37,656 nt of DNA from UKL13-2 sp964417885 (lineage in GTDB: Bacteria > Pseudomonadota > Gammaproteobacteria > Burkholderiales > Usitatibacteraceae). The stretch spans positions 1 through 37,656 of the forward strand of contig CAYQKN010000022.1 in assembly GCA_964417885.1 (NCBI GenBank), written 5' to 3'. Below are positions 1 through 8,659 of this stretch, piece by piece. The notes under the pieces were generated by a model. It made no database searches and was not told the DNA's origin. It was given only the letters and a program-made list of their open reading frames with translations. Positions within the stretch are counted from its first letter, which is position 1; every line of letters starts with the position of its first letter. The translations under genes and the position numbers were made by a program.

Positions 1-440
1 TGGACGCTACGGTGGTGTTGTCCCGAGATATCGCTTCGCTTGGCATCTATCCAGCGGTCGATCCGCTCGATTCCACCAGCCGCCAGCTCGATCCCCAGGT
101 TGTCGGTGAGGAACATTACGCGGTTGCACGCAGGGTCCAATCAACGCTGCAACGCTATAAAGAGCTGCGTGACATTATCGCGATTCTCGGCATGGACGAA
201 TTGTCGCCAGAGGACAAACTGGCTGTTTCCCGCGCCAGAAAAATCCAGCGTTTCCTTTCCCAGCCATTCAACGTCGCAGAAGTGTTCACCGGAACCCCTG
301 GAAAGATCGTGCCACTGAAGGAAACCATTCGCGGCTTCAAGATGATTGTGGATGGTGAGTGTGACGCGCTACCAGAGCAGGCGTTCTACATGGTTGGCGG
401 TATTGATGAGGCGTTTGAAAAAGCCAAGACAATGAATTGA
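1..440 (+). CDS. atpD: ATP synthase F1 subunit beta, C-terminal part (5' truncated)
   Basis: This is the last ~145 residues of the catalytic beta subunit of F1Fo ATP synthase, the cytoplasmic nucleotide-binding subunit that makes ATP. The frame is already open at the window edge and reads DATVVLSRDIASLGIYPAVD, a hallmark of F1 beta. It continues through the DELSPEDK segment, which in this family is the DELSEED-type loop contacting gamma and epsilon, then FLSQPFNVAEVFTG, and ends KAKTMN. The Walker motifs and the true start lie upstream of the window. The epsilon gene follows after 51 bp, the usual end of a bacterial atp operon. The identification is secure; only the 5' part is missing. Confidence 0.97.
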   Translation, partial: DATVVLSRDIASLGIYPAVDPLDSTSRQLDPQVVGEEHYAVARRVQSTLQRYKELRDIIAILGMDELSPEDKLAVSRARKIQRFLSQPFNVAEVFTGTPGKIVPLKETIRGFKMIVDGECDALPEQAFYMVGGIDEAFEKAKTMN

Positions 441-491
441 TTTCGTTATCCGTGAAAGTTAGTACACGCTGTCCAACCGGAAAAAAGCTCC

Positions 492-911
492 ATGGCAACA
501 CTACACGTCAACATAGTTTCTGCTGAACAGTCGATCTTCTCGGGCGAGGCCGACATGGTCGTCGCCCCCGGAGAAACCGGCGAGCTTGGCATTATGCCGA
601 GTCATGCACCGTTGCTGACGCGCATAAAGCCAGGCACTGTAAAGGTCAAACTTGCCGGTAGCGACGACGAGGAAGTAATTTATGTCTCAGGCGGTATTCT
701 TGAGGTTCAGCCGAAGGCGTTGACAATTCTTGCCGATACGTCCATTCGCGCACATGACTTAGATGAGGCAAAGGTCATGGAGGCGAAGCGCGCGGCAGAG
801 GAAGCGCTTGCTAACCGCGCAAGCGGCCACGATCGGGCAATGGTTGTCGCAGAGCTAGCCCAGCTGGCAGCACAATTGCAGGCAATTCAAAAATTGCGCA
901 AAAAACTTTGA
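492..911 (+). CDS. atpC: ATP synthase F1 subunit epsilon
   Basis: A 139-residue protein of normal length for epsilon, the central-stalk subunit that couples rotation to catalysis and inhibits ATP hydrolysis. The N-terminal beta-sandwich runs to about residue 85 and contains the family signatures FSGEADMVVAPGETGELGI and MPSHAPLLTRIKPG. The C-terminal helical hairpin (about residues 88-139) is rich in Ala, Glu and Lys. The start is preceded by a purine-rich GGAAAAAAG stretch. It is the last gene of the atp operon: an intrinsic terminator lies about 50 bp downstream of its stop codon, before glmU. Confidence 0.97.
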   Translation: MATLHVNIVSAEQSIFSGEADMVVAPGETGELGIMPSHAPLLTRIKPGTVKVKLAGSDDEEVIYVSGGILEVQPKALTILADTSIRAHDLDEAKVMEAKRAAEEALANRASGHDRAMVVAELAQLAAQLQAIQKLRKKL

Positions 912-930
912 CTTGCGGTATAATTTTTTC

Positions 931-994
931 ACCGTAACGGTTTAGAGGCGCAACACATACAGGCAGCGGAATAACTCCCCGCTGCCTTTTTTTT
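931..994 (+). ncRNA. Candidate short terminated transcript between atpC and glmU
   Basis: A perfect TATAAT lies at 919-924. A weaker TTGCGC at 894-899 could act as -35, but the 19-bp spacer is long. Transcription from here would begin near 931. The first bases form a small inverted repeat (ACCGT-A-ACGGT, 931-941), and the RNA would end at the strong terminator at 961-994, giving about 64 nt. It may equally be a read-through promoter for glmU plus a terminator for the atp operon. No conserved sRNA family is recognised. Confidence 0.25.
961..994 (+). terminator. Intrinsic terminator of the atp operon
   Basis: A perfect 9-bp stem, AGGCAGCGG (961-969) with CCGCTGCCT (979-987), encloses a 9-nt loop and runs directly into a tract of eight T (987-994). 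It separates the atp operon from glmU. Confidence 0.9.
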
Positions 995-1036
995 CGCCCA
1001 ATTTGGAAATCGCTCCGCCTGACGCATAATTTGCCC

Positions 1037-2431
1037 ATGAAATCGACCCCAGCAGACCAGCAGGCCACCAGAATTTCGATCATTATTCTGGCTGCCGGGC
1101 AGGGCAAACGGATGAAGTCCGCATTGCCCAAAGTGCTGCATCAGATTGGCGGCAAGCCGATGCTGGAGCGTGTACTGACTACGGCGGCGGCGCTGAAGCC
1201 GCAAAAGACCTGCGTCGTCTATGGGCACGGCGGCGACCAGGTGCGCGCAGCGTTCGAAAAAATGGACCTGCAATGGGCAAGGCAAGAGCCGCAGCTGGGC
1301 ACCGGTCACGCTGTCATGCAGGCACTACCCGAGGTGCTTGCAGACGGCGTAACCCTCATCCTGTACGGCGACGTACCGCTGATCGCCACCGAAACACTCG
1401 CAAAGTTGGTTTCCACCGCCAACCACGGCAAGGTGGCCTGGCTAACACAGTTGGTCGAAAACCCCGCTGGATTGGGGCGCGTGGTACGGGACAGCTTGGG
1501 CAAGGTATGCGCCATTGTCGAAGACAAGGATGCCACCCCGGCCCAGCAAGAAATCAGGGAAATTAATACCGGATTTGTAGCCTGTCCAACGGACCTGCTT
1601 GCCGCATGGCTTCCCAGATTGACCAACACCAATGCACAACACGAATACTACTTGACCGACATTCTCGGCATGGCGGTCGCCGAAGGCGTGGCAGTTGAAA
1701 CGCTGCACCCCGGCGCCGACTGGGAAGTCGCGGGGGTGAACAGCAAGGCCCAGCTTGCCGAACTCGAGCGTACCTACCAACGCGTAAATGCAGAGCAACT
1801 CATGAGTGATGGCGTGACGCTCATTGACCCCGCCCGCGTCGACATTCGCGGCGAGCTCAAGTGCGGCAGCGATGTCAGCATCGATATCAACTGTCTTTTT
1901 GAGGGAACGGTCAAGTTGTCACGGGGCGCGAAAATTGGCGCAAATTGCATCTTGCGAAATTGCACCATCGGAGAAGAATCCGAAATATTGCCCTTTTCCT
2001 TTATCGACGGAGCAAGGATTGGCACCTCCGCGCGAATCGGCCCGTATGCCCGTATCAGGCCGGACACGACGCTAGGCAATGACGTCCACGTTGGAAACTT
2101 TGTCGAAATCAAGGCCAGCGACTTCGGCGCCGGATCAAAAGCGAATCACCTTTCCTATATCGGTGATACCTCAGTCGGAAAAAGCGTAAACATCGGCGCA
2201 GGCACCATAACGTGCAATTATGACGGCGCCAACAAACACCGCACCACCATCGAGGATGGTGTTCACATCGGATCCGATGTCCAATTGATCGCCCCAGTCA
2301 CCATCGGCCAGGGGGCAGACATCGCGGCTGGCACAACGGTATGGAAAAATGTTCCCCCTGGTGGCTTGACGCTCAATGCAAAAAACCAGGTCACCAATCC
2401 GGATTGGAAGCGGCCAACCAAGAAAAAGTAG
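1037..2431 (+). CDS. glmU: Bifunctional N-acetylglucosamine-1-phosphate uridyltransferase/glucosamine-1-phosphate acetyltransferase
   Basis: GlmU acetylates glucosamine-1-P and then uridylylates it to UDP-GlcNAc, the cytoplasmic precursor for peptidoglycan and LPS. The N-terminal pyrophosphorylase domain shows LAAGQGKRMKSALPKVLHQI (about residues 18-37), YGDVPL and EINTGFVAC. The C-terminal left-handed beta-helix is made of hexapeptide repeats (IGANCILRN, IGTSARIGP and similar) and includes KANHLSYIGD with the catalytic His and GAGTITCNYDG. The length of 464 residues is slightly above the usual ~455 because of an N-terminal extension of about 10 residues. ATG at 1037 is preferred; a TTG at 1031 is also open, and neither has a clear Shine-Dalgarno. 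glmS follows 112 bp downstream. Confidence 0.96.
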   Translation: MKSTPADQQATRISIIILAAGQGKRMKSALPKVLHQIGGKPMLERVLTTAAALKPQKTCVVYGHGGDQVRAAFEKMDLQWARQEPQLGTGHAVMQALPEVLADGVTLILYGDVPLIATETLAKLVSTANHGKVAWLTQLVENPAGLGRVVRDSLGKVCAIVEDKDATPAQQEIREINTGFVACPTDLLAAWLPRLTNTNAQHEYYLTDILGMAVAEGVAVETLHPGADWEVAGVNSKAQLAELERTYQRVNAEQLMSDGVTLIDPARVDIRGELKCGSDVSIDINCLFEGTVKLSRGAKIGANCILRNCTIGEESEILPFSFIDGARIGTSARIGPYARIRPDTTLGNDVHVGNFVEIKASDFGAGSKANHLSYIGDTSVGKSVNIGAGTITCNYDGANKHRTTIEDGVHIGSDVQLIAPVTIGQGADIAAGTTVWKNVPPGGLTLNAKNQVTNPDWKRPTKKK

Positions 2432-2453
2432 CGGGATTTTTCCGCCGGGATTG

Positions 2454-2459
2454 TAAAAT
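2454..2459 (+). promoter_or_regulatory. Possible -10 element upstream of glmS
   Basis: TAAAAT at 2454-2459, preceded directly by TTG, lies 85 bp before the glmS start. No convincing -35 is visible. It would allow glmS to be transcribed separately from glmU. Confidence 0.25.
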
Positions 2460-2543
2460 CGCGACTCAGGATCAAGCGGTGCACGCGAACAGCAGATTTC
2501 GAATCAGTTGCATCCATCAAAAGCAGAGAACCCAGGGGCAATC

Positions 2544-4379
2544 ATGTGCGGCATCGTCGGAGCAATCGCTAACCGAAACATCGTTCCCATCCTGACCGAA
2601 GGACTGAAGCGCCTTGAGTATCGCGGCTACGATTCAGCGGGCATTGCCGTCGTCAACGCGGGCATCAAGCGCGTCCGCAGGGTCGGCCGCGTAGCAGAGA
2701 TGGAGGCGGCTATAGCCGCGGAGGGGCTGAACGGGGTACTGGGGATCGGGCACACCCGATGGGCCACGCATGGTGGTGTGACTGAGCCAAACGCACATCC
2801 ACACGTTTCAAACGAGGAAATTGCGGTTGTTCACAACGGCATCATTGAAAATCACGATCAGCAACGCGAAAGGCTGAAGCGAGCCGGCTACGAATTCGAA
2901 TCGCAAACAGACACGGAAGTTATCGCGCACCTGGTGCATCACTACTACAAGGAATCCGGCGATCTGTTTACGGCAACACAGCGCGCGGTTCGGGATTTGC
3001 ACGGCGCATTCGCCATTGGTGTGATTTCCGTTTCGGCCCCGGACGCAATGTGCTGCGCACGAATGGGTTGCCCGCTTCTGATTGGTTTAGGTGACGCGGA
3101 AAAACGCGAGAATTTCATCGCCTCGGATGTTTCGGCCATCTTGCCGGAAACCCGTCGTGTCATGTATCTGGATGAAGGCGATGTGGCACGAATCACCCGG
3201 GACGGAATTACCGTGGTTAATCGCGATGGCAAACAGGTTACCCGCGATATCCAGACCTCCGATCTCACCGACGACGCCCGTGAGCTTGGTCCATACCAGC
3301 ACTATATGCAAAAGGAAATTCACGAGCAGCCGCGCGCGGTCGCGGACACGCTCGACGCGGCGCTGACGGACGGAATTAGTCCAGCACTCTTCGGCCCGGA
3401 TGCAGACAGGATCTTTCTCGAAGCGGATGCGTTGCTTATTCTTGCATCCGGCACCAGCTACTATTCTGCTCTGGTGGCAAAGCAATGGATCGAAACGATT
3501 GCGCGGATCCCGGTCGTCGTAGAGCTCGGCCATGAGTATCGCTATCGCGACTCTATTCCAAACCCGAAGCAACTGGTCGTGACCATTTCCCAATCCGGCG
3601 AAACGCTGGACACCATGGAAGCACTGAAACGCGCGAAGGAACTGGGCCACACCGCAACACTGTCGATCTGCAACGTACGCGAGTCTGCAATACCCAGAGC
3701 ATCAAGACTTGTCTGTTATACCCGCGCGGGTCCGGAAATTGGTGTGGCGTCAACCAAGGCGATGACCACCCAGATGGTGGTGCTGTTTACCCTTGCACTC
3801 GCCTTGGCAAAGGTGAAGGGCCGGCTTTCAGCCGAGGCTGAAGCGGGTTTTCTCGAACAGCTGCGCTATCTGCCAGGCGGAATCCAGCACGCCCTGAACC
3901 TGGAGCCCCAGATCAAGGCATGGGCCGACCGATTTGCGGAGAAACAGCACGCGCTTTTCCTGGGGCGCGGGCTGCACTACCCGATCGCGCTCGAGGGCGC
4001 GCTTAAACTCAAGGAAATTTCTTACATCCATGCCGAAGCCTACCCGGCGGGAGAGCTCAAACACGGGCCGCTGGCACTGGTCGATAGCCGTATGCCTGTT
4101 GTTGTGATCGCGCCAAACGATGCGCTGCTGGAGAAAGTAAAGTCCAACATGCAGGAAGTCCGCGCGCGCGGCGGCGAGCTTTTTGTTTTTACCGACCTTG
4201 ACTCCCATTTTGTTGAAAGTGAAGGCGTGCATATCATCCGCGCGCCACGCCATTGCGGCTTGCTTTCACCGGTTATACATACGATCCCGGTTCAGCTGCT
4301 TGCCTATCATGCCGCGCTGGTCAAAGGCACCGATGTCGACAAACCGAGAAATCTCGCCAAGAGCGTTACCGTAGAGTGA
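2544..4379 (+). CDS. glmS: Glutamine--fructose-6-phosphate aminotransferase (isomerizing)
   Basis: GlmS makes glucosamine-6-phosphate from fructose-6-P and glutamine, the first step to UDP-GlcNAc. The start at 2544 is fixed by two facts: the mature enzyme needs Cys directly after the initiator Met (MCGIVGAIANRN), and an AGGGGC Shine-Dalgarno lies just upstream. An open extension to TTG 2508 would bury that Cys. The class II glutaminase domain (about residues 2-220) includes GYDSAGIAV and HTRWATHG. Two SIS domains follow (LASGTSYYSALVAKQW; QSGETLDTMEALKRAKELG), then the C-terminal DKPRNLAKSVTVE. The length of 611 residues is typical. It acts with the preceding glmU in one pathway. Confidence 0.97.
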   Translation: MCGIVGAIANRNIVPILTEGLKRLEYRGYDSAGIAVVNAGIKRVRRVGRVAEMEAAIAAEGLNGVLGIGHTRWATHGGVTEPNAHPHVSNEEIAVVHNGIIENHDQQRERLKRAGYEFESQTDTEVIAHLVHHYYKESGDLFTATQRAVRDLHGAFAIGVISVSAPDAMCCARMGCPLLIGLGDAEKRENFIASDVSAILPETRRVMYLDEGDVARITRDGITVVNRDGKQVTRDIQTSDLTDDARELGPYQHYMQKEIHEQPRAVADTLDAALTDGISPALFGPDADRIFLEADALLILASGTSYYSALVAKQWIETIARIPVVVELGHEYRYRDSIPNPKQLVVTISQSGETLDTMEALKRAKELGHTATLSICNVRESAIPRASRLVCYTRAGPEIGVASTKAMTTQMVVLFTLALALAKVKGRLSAEAEAGFLEQLRYLPGGIQHALNLEPQIKAWADRFAEKQHALFLGRGLHYPIALEGALKLKEISYIHAEAYPAGELKHGPLALVDSRMPVVVIAPNDALLEKVKSNMQEVRARGGELFVFTDLDSHFVESEGVHIIRAPRHCGLLSPVIHTIPVQLLAYHAALVKGTDVDKPRNLAKSVTVE

Positions 4380-4822
4380 CGCCCGGCGGGCGTAACCCGA
4401 GCCAGCGTGCTTGATCGGGCGGAAACCGCTGCCGCCGCCATTGCCGGCCTACGATACCCGCCAACAACGGTGACCATCAGGCCGCAGCAATCGCCGACTG
4501 TCAGGTTTTGTGCCTGGCGTAGCTGCCTTCAATACGTCCCGCGCACGCGCATCCCCAGACTTGCGAAACCGCCGGTTTACTGGAGGGGTTGGCGGTCGCG
4601 GTGATTGCTCCCCGTTTGCAAGGCATGTTGCCTCGGCCCTGCTGCGGCAGGGCCGCTCCGACCGTTGGGTGCGGTAGCGAACAGACCCGCTCCGCTCGAA
4701 GCCCCAATGTCGACAAAGCGGGTGATACCGGTACCACGTTAAGTAACGCTGTCTCCGCGATGCCGTCTCGCCAGAACGGTCACCGGAACACTGCCAGGCA
4801 TCGCCGGCCATGAAAGCAGAGC
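4380..4822. other. Intergenic region with hairpin and one operator
   Basis: This 443-bp non-coding stretch lies between glmS and the FNR-like gene. A perfect 9-bp stem with a 4-nt loop, CGGCCCTGC / GCAGGGCCG, lies at 4634-4655 without a T tract. The recurrent 18-bp operator lies at 4667-4684 with its -10 at 4705-4710. No ORF here looks coding. Confidence 0.6.
4667..4684 (+). promoter_or_regulatory. Recurrent Crp-type operator, copy 1 (FNR-like gene)
   Basis: GGGTGCG-GTAG-CGAACAG followed by A. The right half matches the window consensus CGNACAG-A exactly; the left half is degenerate. CAATGT at 4705-4710 is centred 32 bp downstream, the class II spacing seen at the other copies. The site lies 139 bp before the regulator gene at 4823. 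Confidence 0.6.
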
Positions 4823-5629
4823 ATGAGCGCGACCTCCACAGACAGCAAATGGCAGCGCCCGAAAACTGACCAGATCAATCGCACATCACTGCAGGATCTT
4901 GCCGGCATGTTTCAGGTCGAACTTGGAGAACAAGCCAGCGGCAATGGCATCACTTTCGCGCGCCGGCGCATCCAGACCAACCGGACTCTATACCGGGCGG
5001 GCGACCTGTTCGATGCCATTTTCGTTGTGCGCTTCGGCTTTCTCAAGGCCGTTGCCATCAACGAATCGGGGATTGAACATGTGCTCGCGTTTCCCATGGC
5101 GGGCAATCTCCTCGGCCTCGACGGGCTTGCGAGCGGCGTGCACCACTCGGAACTGACGGCACTCGACGAATCCGAGGTTGTAGTCCTGCCTGTTGTGCAG
5201 CTTGCAGCCATGTGCTGCCGATGCCCGGCACTGGAAATTCTGATGTTCCGGCTGCTTGGATGCGAACTCTCCGAGAGAAACGAATTGCTGTTGTCAATTG
5301 GCACCTTGACAGCTGACGCGCGAGTTGCCCGGTTCTTGTTGCGACTTGGCATGCGACACAAGGCGATCGGCTACTCCGAACAGTGCTTCACGTTAAGAAT
5401 GACACGCGAAGATATCGGCAAACACTTGGGCCTGAAACTCGAAACAGTCAGCCGCAGTCTTTCCTCTCTCCAGGCGAACCGTCTATTGCGGGTCGAGCGC
5501 CGCGAGATCAGCATAGTCGACCGCACGGCAATGACGCTCCTCGCCCACGGCGGAACTAAACCGCGACGCAGATCAGATGGGTTTGAGGTACCCGGCTCGC
5601 CACAGTCGGCAATTGCAACCACTGCCTGA
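4823..5629 (+). CDS. Crp/Fnr family transcriptional regulator, FNR-like HTH
   Basis: A 268-residue cytoplasmic DNA-binding regulator. An N-terminal cyclic-nucleotide-binding-type beta-roll (about residues 40-150; FVVRFGFLKAVAINESGIEH) is followed by a winged helix-turn-helix (about 165-240). The recognition helix reads LETVSRSLSSLQ; ExxSR is the FNR-type signature and predicts FNR-box-like TTGAT half-sites rather than the operator found repeatedly in this window. The N-terminal cysteine cluster of true FNR is missing; the only dense cysteines are MCCRCP near residue 130. An oxygen-sensing Fe-S cluster is therefore not supported, and it may be closer to the Dnr/FixK type. It has operator copy 1 upstream and no co-oriented partner within 500 bp. 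The signal is unknown. Confidence 0.88.
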   Translation: MSATSTDSKWQRPKTDQINRTSLQDLAGMFQVELGEQASGNGITFARRRIQTNRTLYRAGDLFDAIFVVRFGFLKAVAINESGIEHVLAFPMAGNLLGLDGLASGVHHSELTALDESEVVVLPVVQLAAMCCRCPALEILMFRLLGCELSERNELLLSIGTLTADARVARFLLRLGMRHKAIGYSEQCFTLRMTREDIGKHLGLKLETVSRSLSSLQANRLLRVERREISIVDRTAMTLLAHGGTKPRRRSDGFEVPGSPQSAIATTA

Positions 5630-5784
5630 GCCGCGCGATGAAACAGAATGCAGGCGTCGGCGGCGATCCTTACCGTCCTTTGCGCGTGTCGGGCGCTTTG
5701 GCATGGTGTAGGCAAAAGCAAGCGAAACGGCAGGTGGAGACGCGCAACCCGGCCCGATCAGAATGGTGCAGCGCATGTAGAAAA

Positions 5785-5802
5785 GGGTGCGCCAACGAAC
5801 AG
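5785..5802 (+). promoter_or_regulatory. Recurrent Crp-type operator, copy 2 (phospholipase D-like gene)
   Basis: GGGTGCG-CCAA-CGAACAG followed by A. It has the same left half as copy 1. CAAGCT at 5823-5828 is centred exactly 32 bp from the site centre. It lies in the 524-bp stretch 5630-6153, where no other feature was seen, and would drive the phospholipase D-family lipoprotein gene and the gene after it. Confidence 0.62.
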
Positions 5803-6153
5803 ACTGGTTGCCGCGCAACGCGCAAGCTGATACACGAACCAGCTTGAATGCGACGGTGCCATGGCAAGCCGGCGGCGCGGGATGGTCAAGTGAGGTCATC
5901 AGCCAAGCCAACGCCGGATCACCATGCTCAGAATCGAATTGATTGAGTGGACGCTGTCAATCCGCGAAGAACAAGCTTTGGCCGGCGCGGCGAAAGCCGG
6001 CCAACCCATTTGCACCCGGCCTGCCGCACCGCTTTTTGCAGCACGACCACTGACAGGGGCACGCGAATGACCGGACATGCAGAACGTGCACGCTGCGCAG
6101 ACCCCGCGGCGCAACTGCTAGCCAGCCGCCAGCACCCAACATCGCCACATTCG

Positions 6154-7530
6154 ATGTCAGGATTCTTGACGGGCTTCGCCTGCATTGCCCTGGCCCTGTT
6201 GTCCGCCTGCAGCACGCTGCCGGCAATTGTTCCGGACATGGCACCGTCTGCGGTGGCTGTTCAGGTAGACGGCGCCCGCGGCCCGCTGTCGTCGAAACGA
6301 AGTCGCGAGATACTGGCCCGCCTCGAACAGGGCGGCAAGACAACAAATGTCTTTGACCGGCACCTCGCGCTGGAACAGGCGGTATCGGATAGCCCGTTGA
6401 TGGCCGGCAATCGCGTTCACCTGCTTGAGGACGGCCCGCTGACCTACCAGGCCATGTTCGCCGCGATAAAAACAGCTCGAGACCATATCAATCTGGAGAC
6501 ATACATTCTCGAGGCAGACGAGGTCGGTCAGCGCTTTGCCGATGCGCTGATTGAAAAGCAACAGCAGGGAGTGCAGGTCAATCTTATCTATGACAGCGTT
6601 GGTACCCTGGCTACACCGGCCGCATTTGTCGCCAGAATGCGCGAAAGCGGCATCTCAACGCTTGAATTCAATCCGGTGAATCCTCTGACAGCCAAGGCCG
6701 GCTGGGATGTCAACGGGCGCGATCACCGCAAGCTCCTGATCGTCGACGGCAAGTCGGCATTTCTTGGCGGCATCAACATCAGCAGCGTCTATTCGGGCGG
6801 CTCCTTCAGCACGCACTCCAAGGTGCGTCCCGGCGGCTCACTTCCATGGCGTGACACCCATCTCCAGATTGACGGTCCGGTGGTGGCGGAGTTTCAGAAG
6901 CTTTTTGTCGAGACCTGGCAGAAACAAAAAGGTGAGCCGCTGGCACCACGCAACTACTTTCCGACACTCCAGCCGCAGGGCAACGAAGTAGTCCGGGCGA
7001 TCGGCAGTTCGCCTGATGAAGCGTTCAGCCAAATATATGTAACGCTGATATCCGTCATCAATAGTGCCGAGACCGAGGTGTTGTTAACCAACGCCTATTT
7101 TGTGCCGGACCCGCAATTGCTGGCCGCTCTCCGTGATGCGGTCGCGCGCGGCGTCGACGTACGACTCATGCTGCCGGGCAGCACCGACTCGGCGCTGGTG
7201 TTTCATGCCGGCCGCTCCTTCTACGAGCAGTTGCTGGCCGACGGCGTCAAAATTTTCGAGCGGCGTAACGCGTTGATGCACTCAAAGACGGCGCTGATTG
7301 ATGGCGTGTGGTCGACCGTGGGCTCTACCAATCTGGACTGGCGCAGCTTCCTTCACAACCAGGAAGTCAATGCGGTGGTGCTCGGAGCGGAGTTTGGCGC
7401 GCGCATGCGCGCGGCATTCGAACGAGACGTGGCGAATGCCGAACAGATCACGCTGGAATCCTGGCATCGACGTCCGATTGCCATGCGAGTCAGGGAGCTG
7501 TTCAGCCGCCTGTGGCAGTACTGGCTGTAA
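6154..7530 (+). CDS. Phospholipase D/cardiolipin synthase family lipoprotein
   Basis: A 458-residue member of the phospholipase D superfamily, which includes cardiolipin synthases. Both catalytic HKD motifs are intact: HRKLLIVD starting at His191 with GGINIS after it, and HSKTALID starting at His376 with GSTNLDWRS after it. HINLETYIL near the N-terminus is typical of Cls-type proteins. The start at 6154 gives a compact lipoprotein signal, MSGFLTGFACIALALLSAC, with a LSAC lipobox. An in-frame ATG at 6067 has a better Shine-Dalgarno (AGGGGC) but would add 29 residues before the signal, so the start is uncertain. It probably acts at the periplasmic membrane face on phosphatidylglycerol-type lipids. 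The next gene starts 89 bp downstream. Confidence 0.88.
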   Translation: MSGFLTGFACIALALLSACSTLPAIVPDMAPSAVAVQVDGARGPLSSKRSREILARLEQGGKTTNVFDRHLALEQAVSDSPLMAGNRVHLLEDGPLTYQAMFAAIKTARDHINLETYILEADEVGQRFADALIEKQQQGVQVNLIYDSVGTLATPAAFVARMRESGISTLEFNPVNPLTAKAGWDVNGRDHRKLLIVDGKSAFLGGINISSVYSGGSFSTHSKVRPGGSLPWRDTHLQIDGPVVAEFQKLFVETWQKQKGEPLAPRNYFPTLQPQGNEVVRAIGSSPDEAFSQIYVTLISVINSAETEVLLTNAYFVPDPQLLAALRDAVARGVDVRLMLPGSTDSALVFHAGRSFYEQLLADGVKIFERRNALMHSKTALIDGVWSTVGSTNLDWRSFLHNQEVNAVVLGAEFGARMRAAFERDVANAEQITLESWHRRPIAMRVRELFSRLWQYWL

Positions 7531-7619
7531 CTGGCGCGCAACTCCTTGCGACCCTATTTGGCCCGCGCTGCATCAATGCCGGAAAATCCAGCCGAATGGC
7601 TAACCTCGAAGGAATATCA

Positions 7620-8531
7620 ATGACTGGCAAGTTGACCCGCCGTAAAGGCAACGCGATTGCAACCGTCCTGCTGGCGCTCGCTGCAGCCCTGCCGGTTGCG
7701 GGTGCGCTTGGCCAAAACGCGGAGGCGCTGGCGGCGCGTGAGCAGGCGCTTCGCGAGCGTCTGTCGCGCAATCAATTTCAGCGGCCACTGGTGCTGGAGT
7801 CGACTGAACTCGGTGGCGCACTAAAGGGGGATGTATACGCCGTAGTCGCCCAGCCATACAGTGTAGTCGGACCTGCGATGCAGGGAATGGATCACTGGTG
7901 CGACATTCTGATCATTCACCTGAATGTGAAGAACTGTACATCCAGCGGTGCGGGGGCAGGCAGCACGCTTAGCGTTGCGGTTGGGCGCAGGTTCGACCAA
8001 CCCATTGCAGACACCTATTTGCTGGACTTTTCCTATCGCGTGATCAACAGCGGTCCCGGCTACCTGAGGGTTCAGCTCAACGCGGATGTCGGCCCGTTTG
8101 GCACCAAGAATTACCGCTTTGTGCTGGAGGCAATTCCGCTCGACGCAACCAGCAGCTTTGTACACATGTCGTATTCATATACATACGGCTTTGCCGCGCA
8201 ATTGGCGATGCAGGGCTATCTTGCAACGGCCGGAAGAAACAAGGTTGGTTTCAGCATTGTTGAACATCGGCCCGACGGTACGCCGGTGTATCTGGGAAAT
8301 GTGCGCGGTTTGATCGAGCGTAACGCCATGCGCTATTACCTTGCCATCGAGGCGTACCTTGGGGCATATCAATCGCCGTCGCGCGATCAGCCTGAAAAAC
8401 GGATGCGAGACTGGTTCGCGGCCGTCGAACGCTACCCTCTCCAGCTGCATGAGATTGAGCGTGACGAATACATGTCGATGAAACGCAGGGAACTGGCTCG
8501 GCAGAATGCCATGCCGGCGGCAGCAAACTGA
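7620..8531 (+). CDS. Exported protein of unknown function
   Basis: A 303-residue protein not recognised as a known family. A Sec-type signal peptide spans about residues 1-35 (basic RRK, then a hydrophobic ATVLLALAAALPVAGAL core), so the product is probably periplasmic or in the outer membrane. The mature part alternates polar and hydrophobic residues, as in a beta-rich fold. It contains a Cys pair in HWCDILIIHLNVKNC that could form a disulfide, and ends in a charged helical tail (ERDEYMSMKRRELARQ). The start at 7620 is chosen because AAGGA lies 7-8 nt upstream; the frame is open further but unsupported. It follows the phospholipase D-family gene closely and is probably co-transcribed from the operator at 5785. 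Confidence 0.8.
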   Translation: MTGKLTRRKGNAIATVLLALAAALPVAGALGQNAEALAAREQALRERLSRNQFQRPLVLESTELGGALKGDVYAVVAQPYSVVGPAMQGMDHWCDILIIHLNVKNCTSSGAGAGSTLSVAVGRRFDQPIADTYLLDFSYRVINSGPGYLRVQLNADVGPFGTKNYRFVLEAIPLDATSSFVHMSYSYTYGFAAQLAMQGYLATAGRNKVGFSIVEHRPDGTPVYLGNVRGLIERNAMRYYLAIEAYLGAYQSPSRDQPEKRMRDWFAAVERYPLQLHEIERDEYMSMKRRELARQNAMPAAAN

Positions 8532-8610
8532 CCAGGTACATGAAGAACAGCCTGGCCGATCGTCTCGCGCAAGTCGCGCAAGTCGGGCAGGTTGGCCAAG
8601 GATGGCGATG

Positions 8611-8645
8611 CAGCCGATGCGGCCGCCTGTCGGCCGCATCGGCTG
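8611..8645. terminator. Perfect 15-bp hairpin between convergent genes
   Basis: CAGCCGATGCGGCCG (8611-8625) and its exact complement CGGCCGCATCGGCTG (8631-8645) enclose the loop CCTGT. It sits between the convergent genes ending at 8531 and 8660. Neither strand has a T tract, so it is either an unusual bidirectional terminator or an mRNA 3'-end-protecting hairpin. Just upstream, TCGCGCAAG is repeated in tandem (8565-8573, 8574-8582). Confidence 0.6.
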
Positions 8646-8659
8646 AATGCAGGTGAACC

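Noticed and set aside
2486..2492. CGAACAG half-site upstream of glmS
   Set aside because: There is no matching left half at N4 spacing, and glmS is a housekeeping gene; taken as a chance heptamer.
7308..7619. N-terminal extension of the exported protein into the phospholipase D-family gene
   Set aside because: It would overlap the phospholipase D-family gene by over 200 bp in another frame and would bury the signal peptide. ATG 7620 has a good ribosome site.
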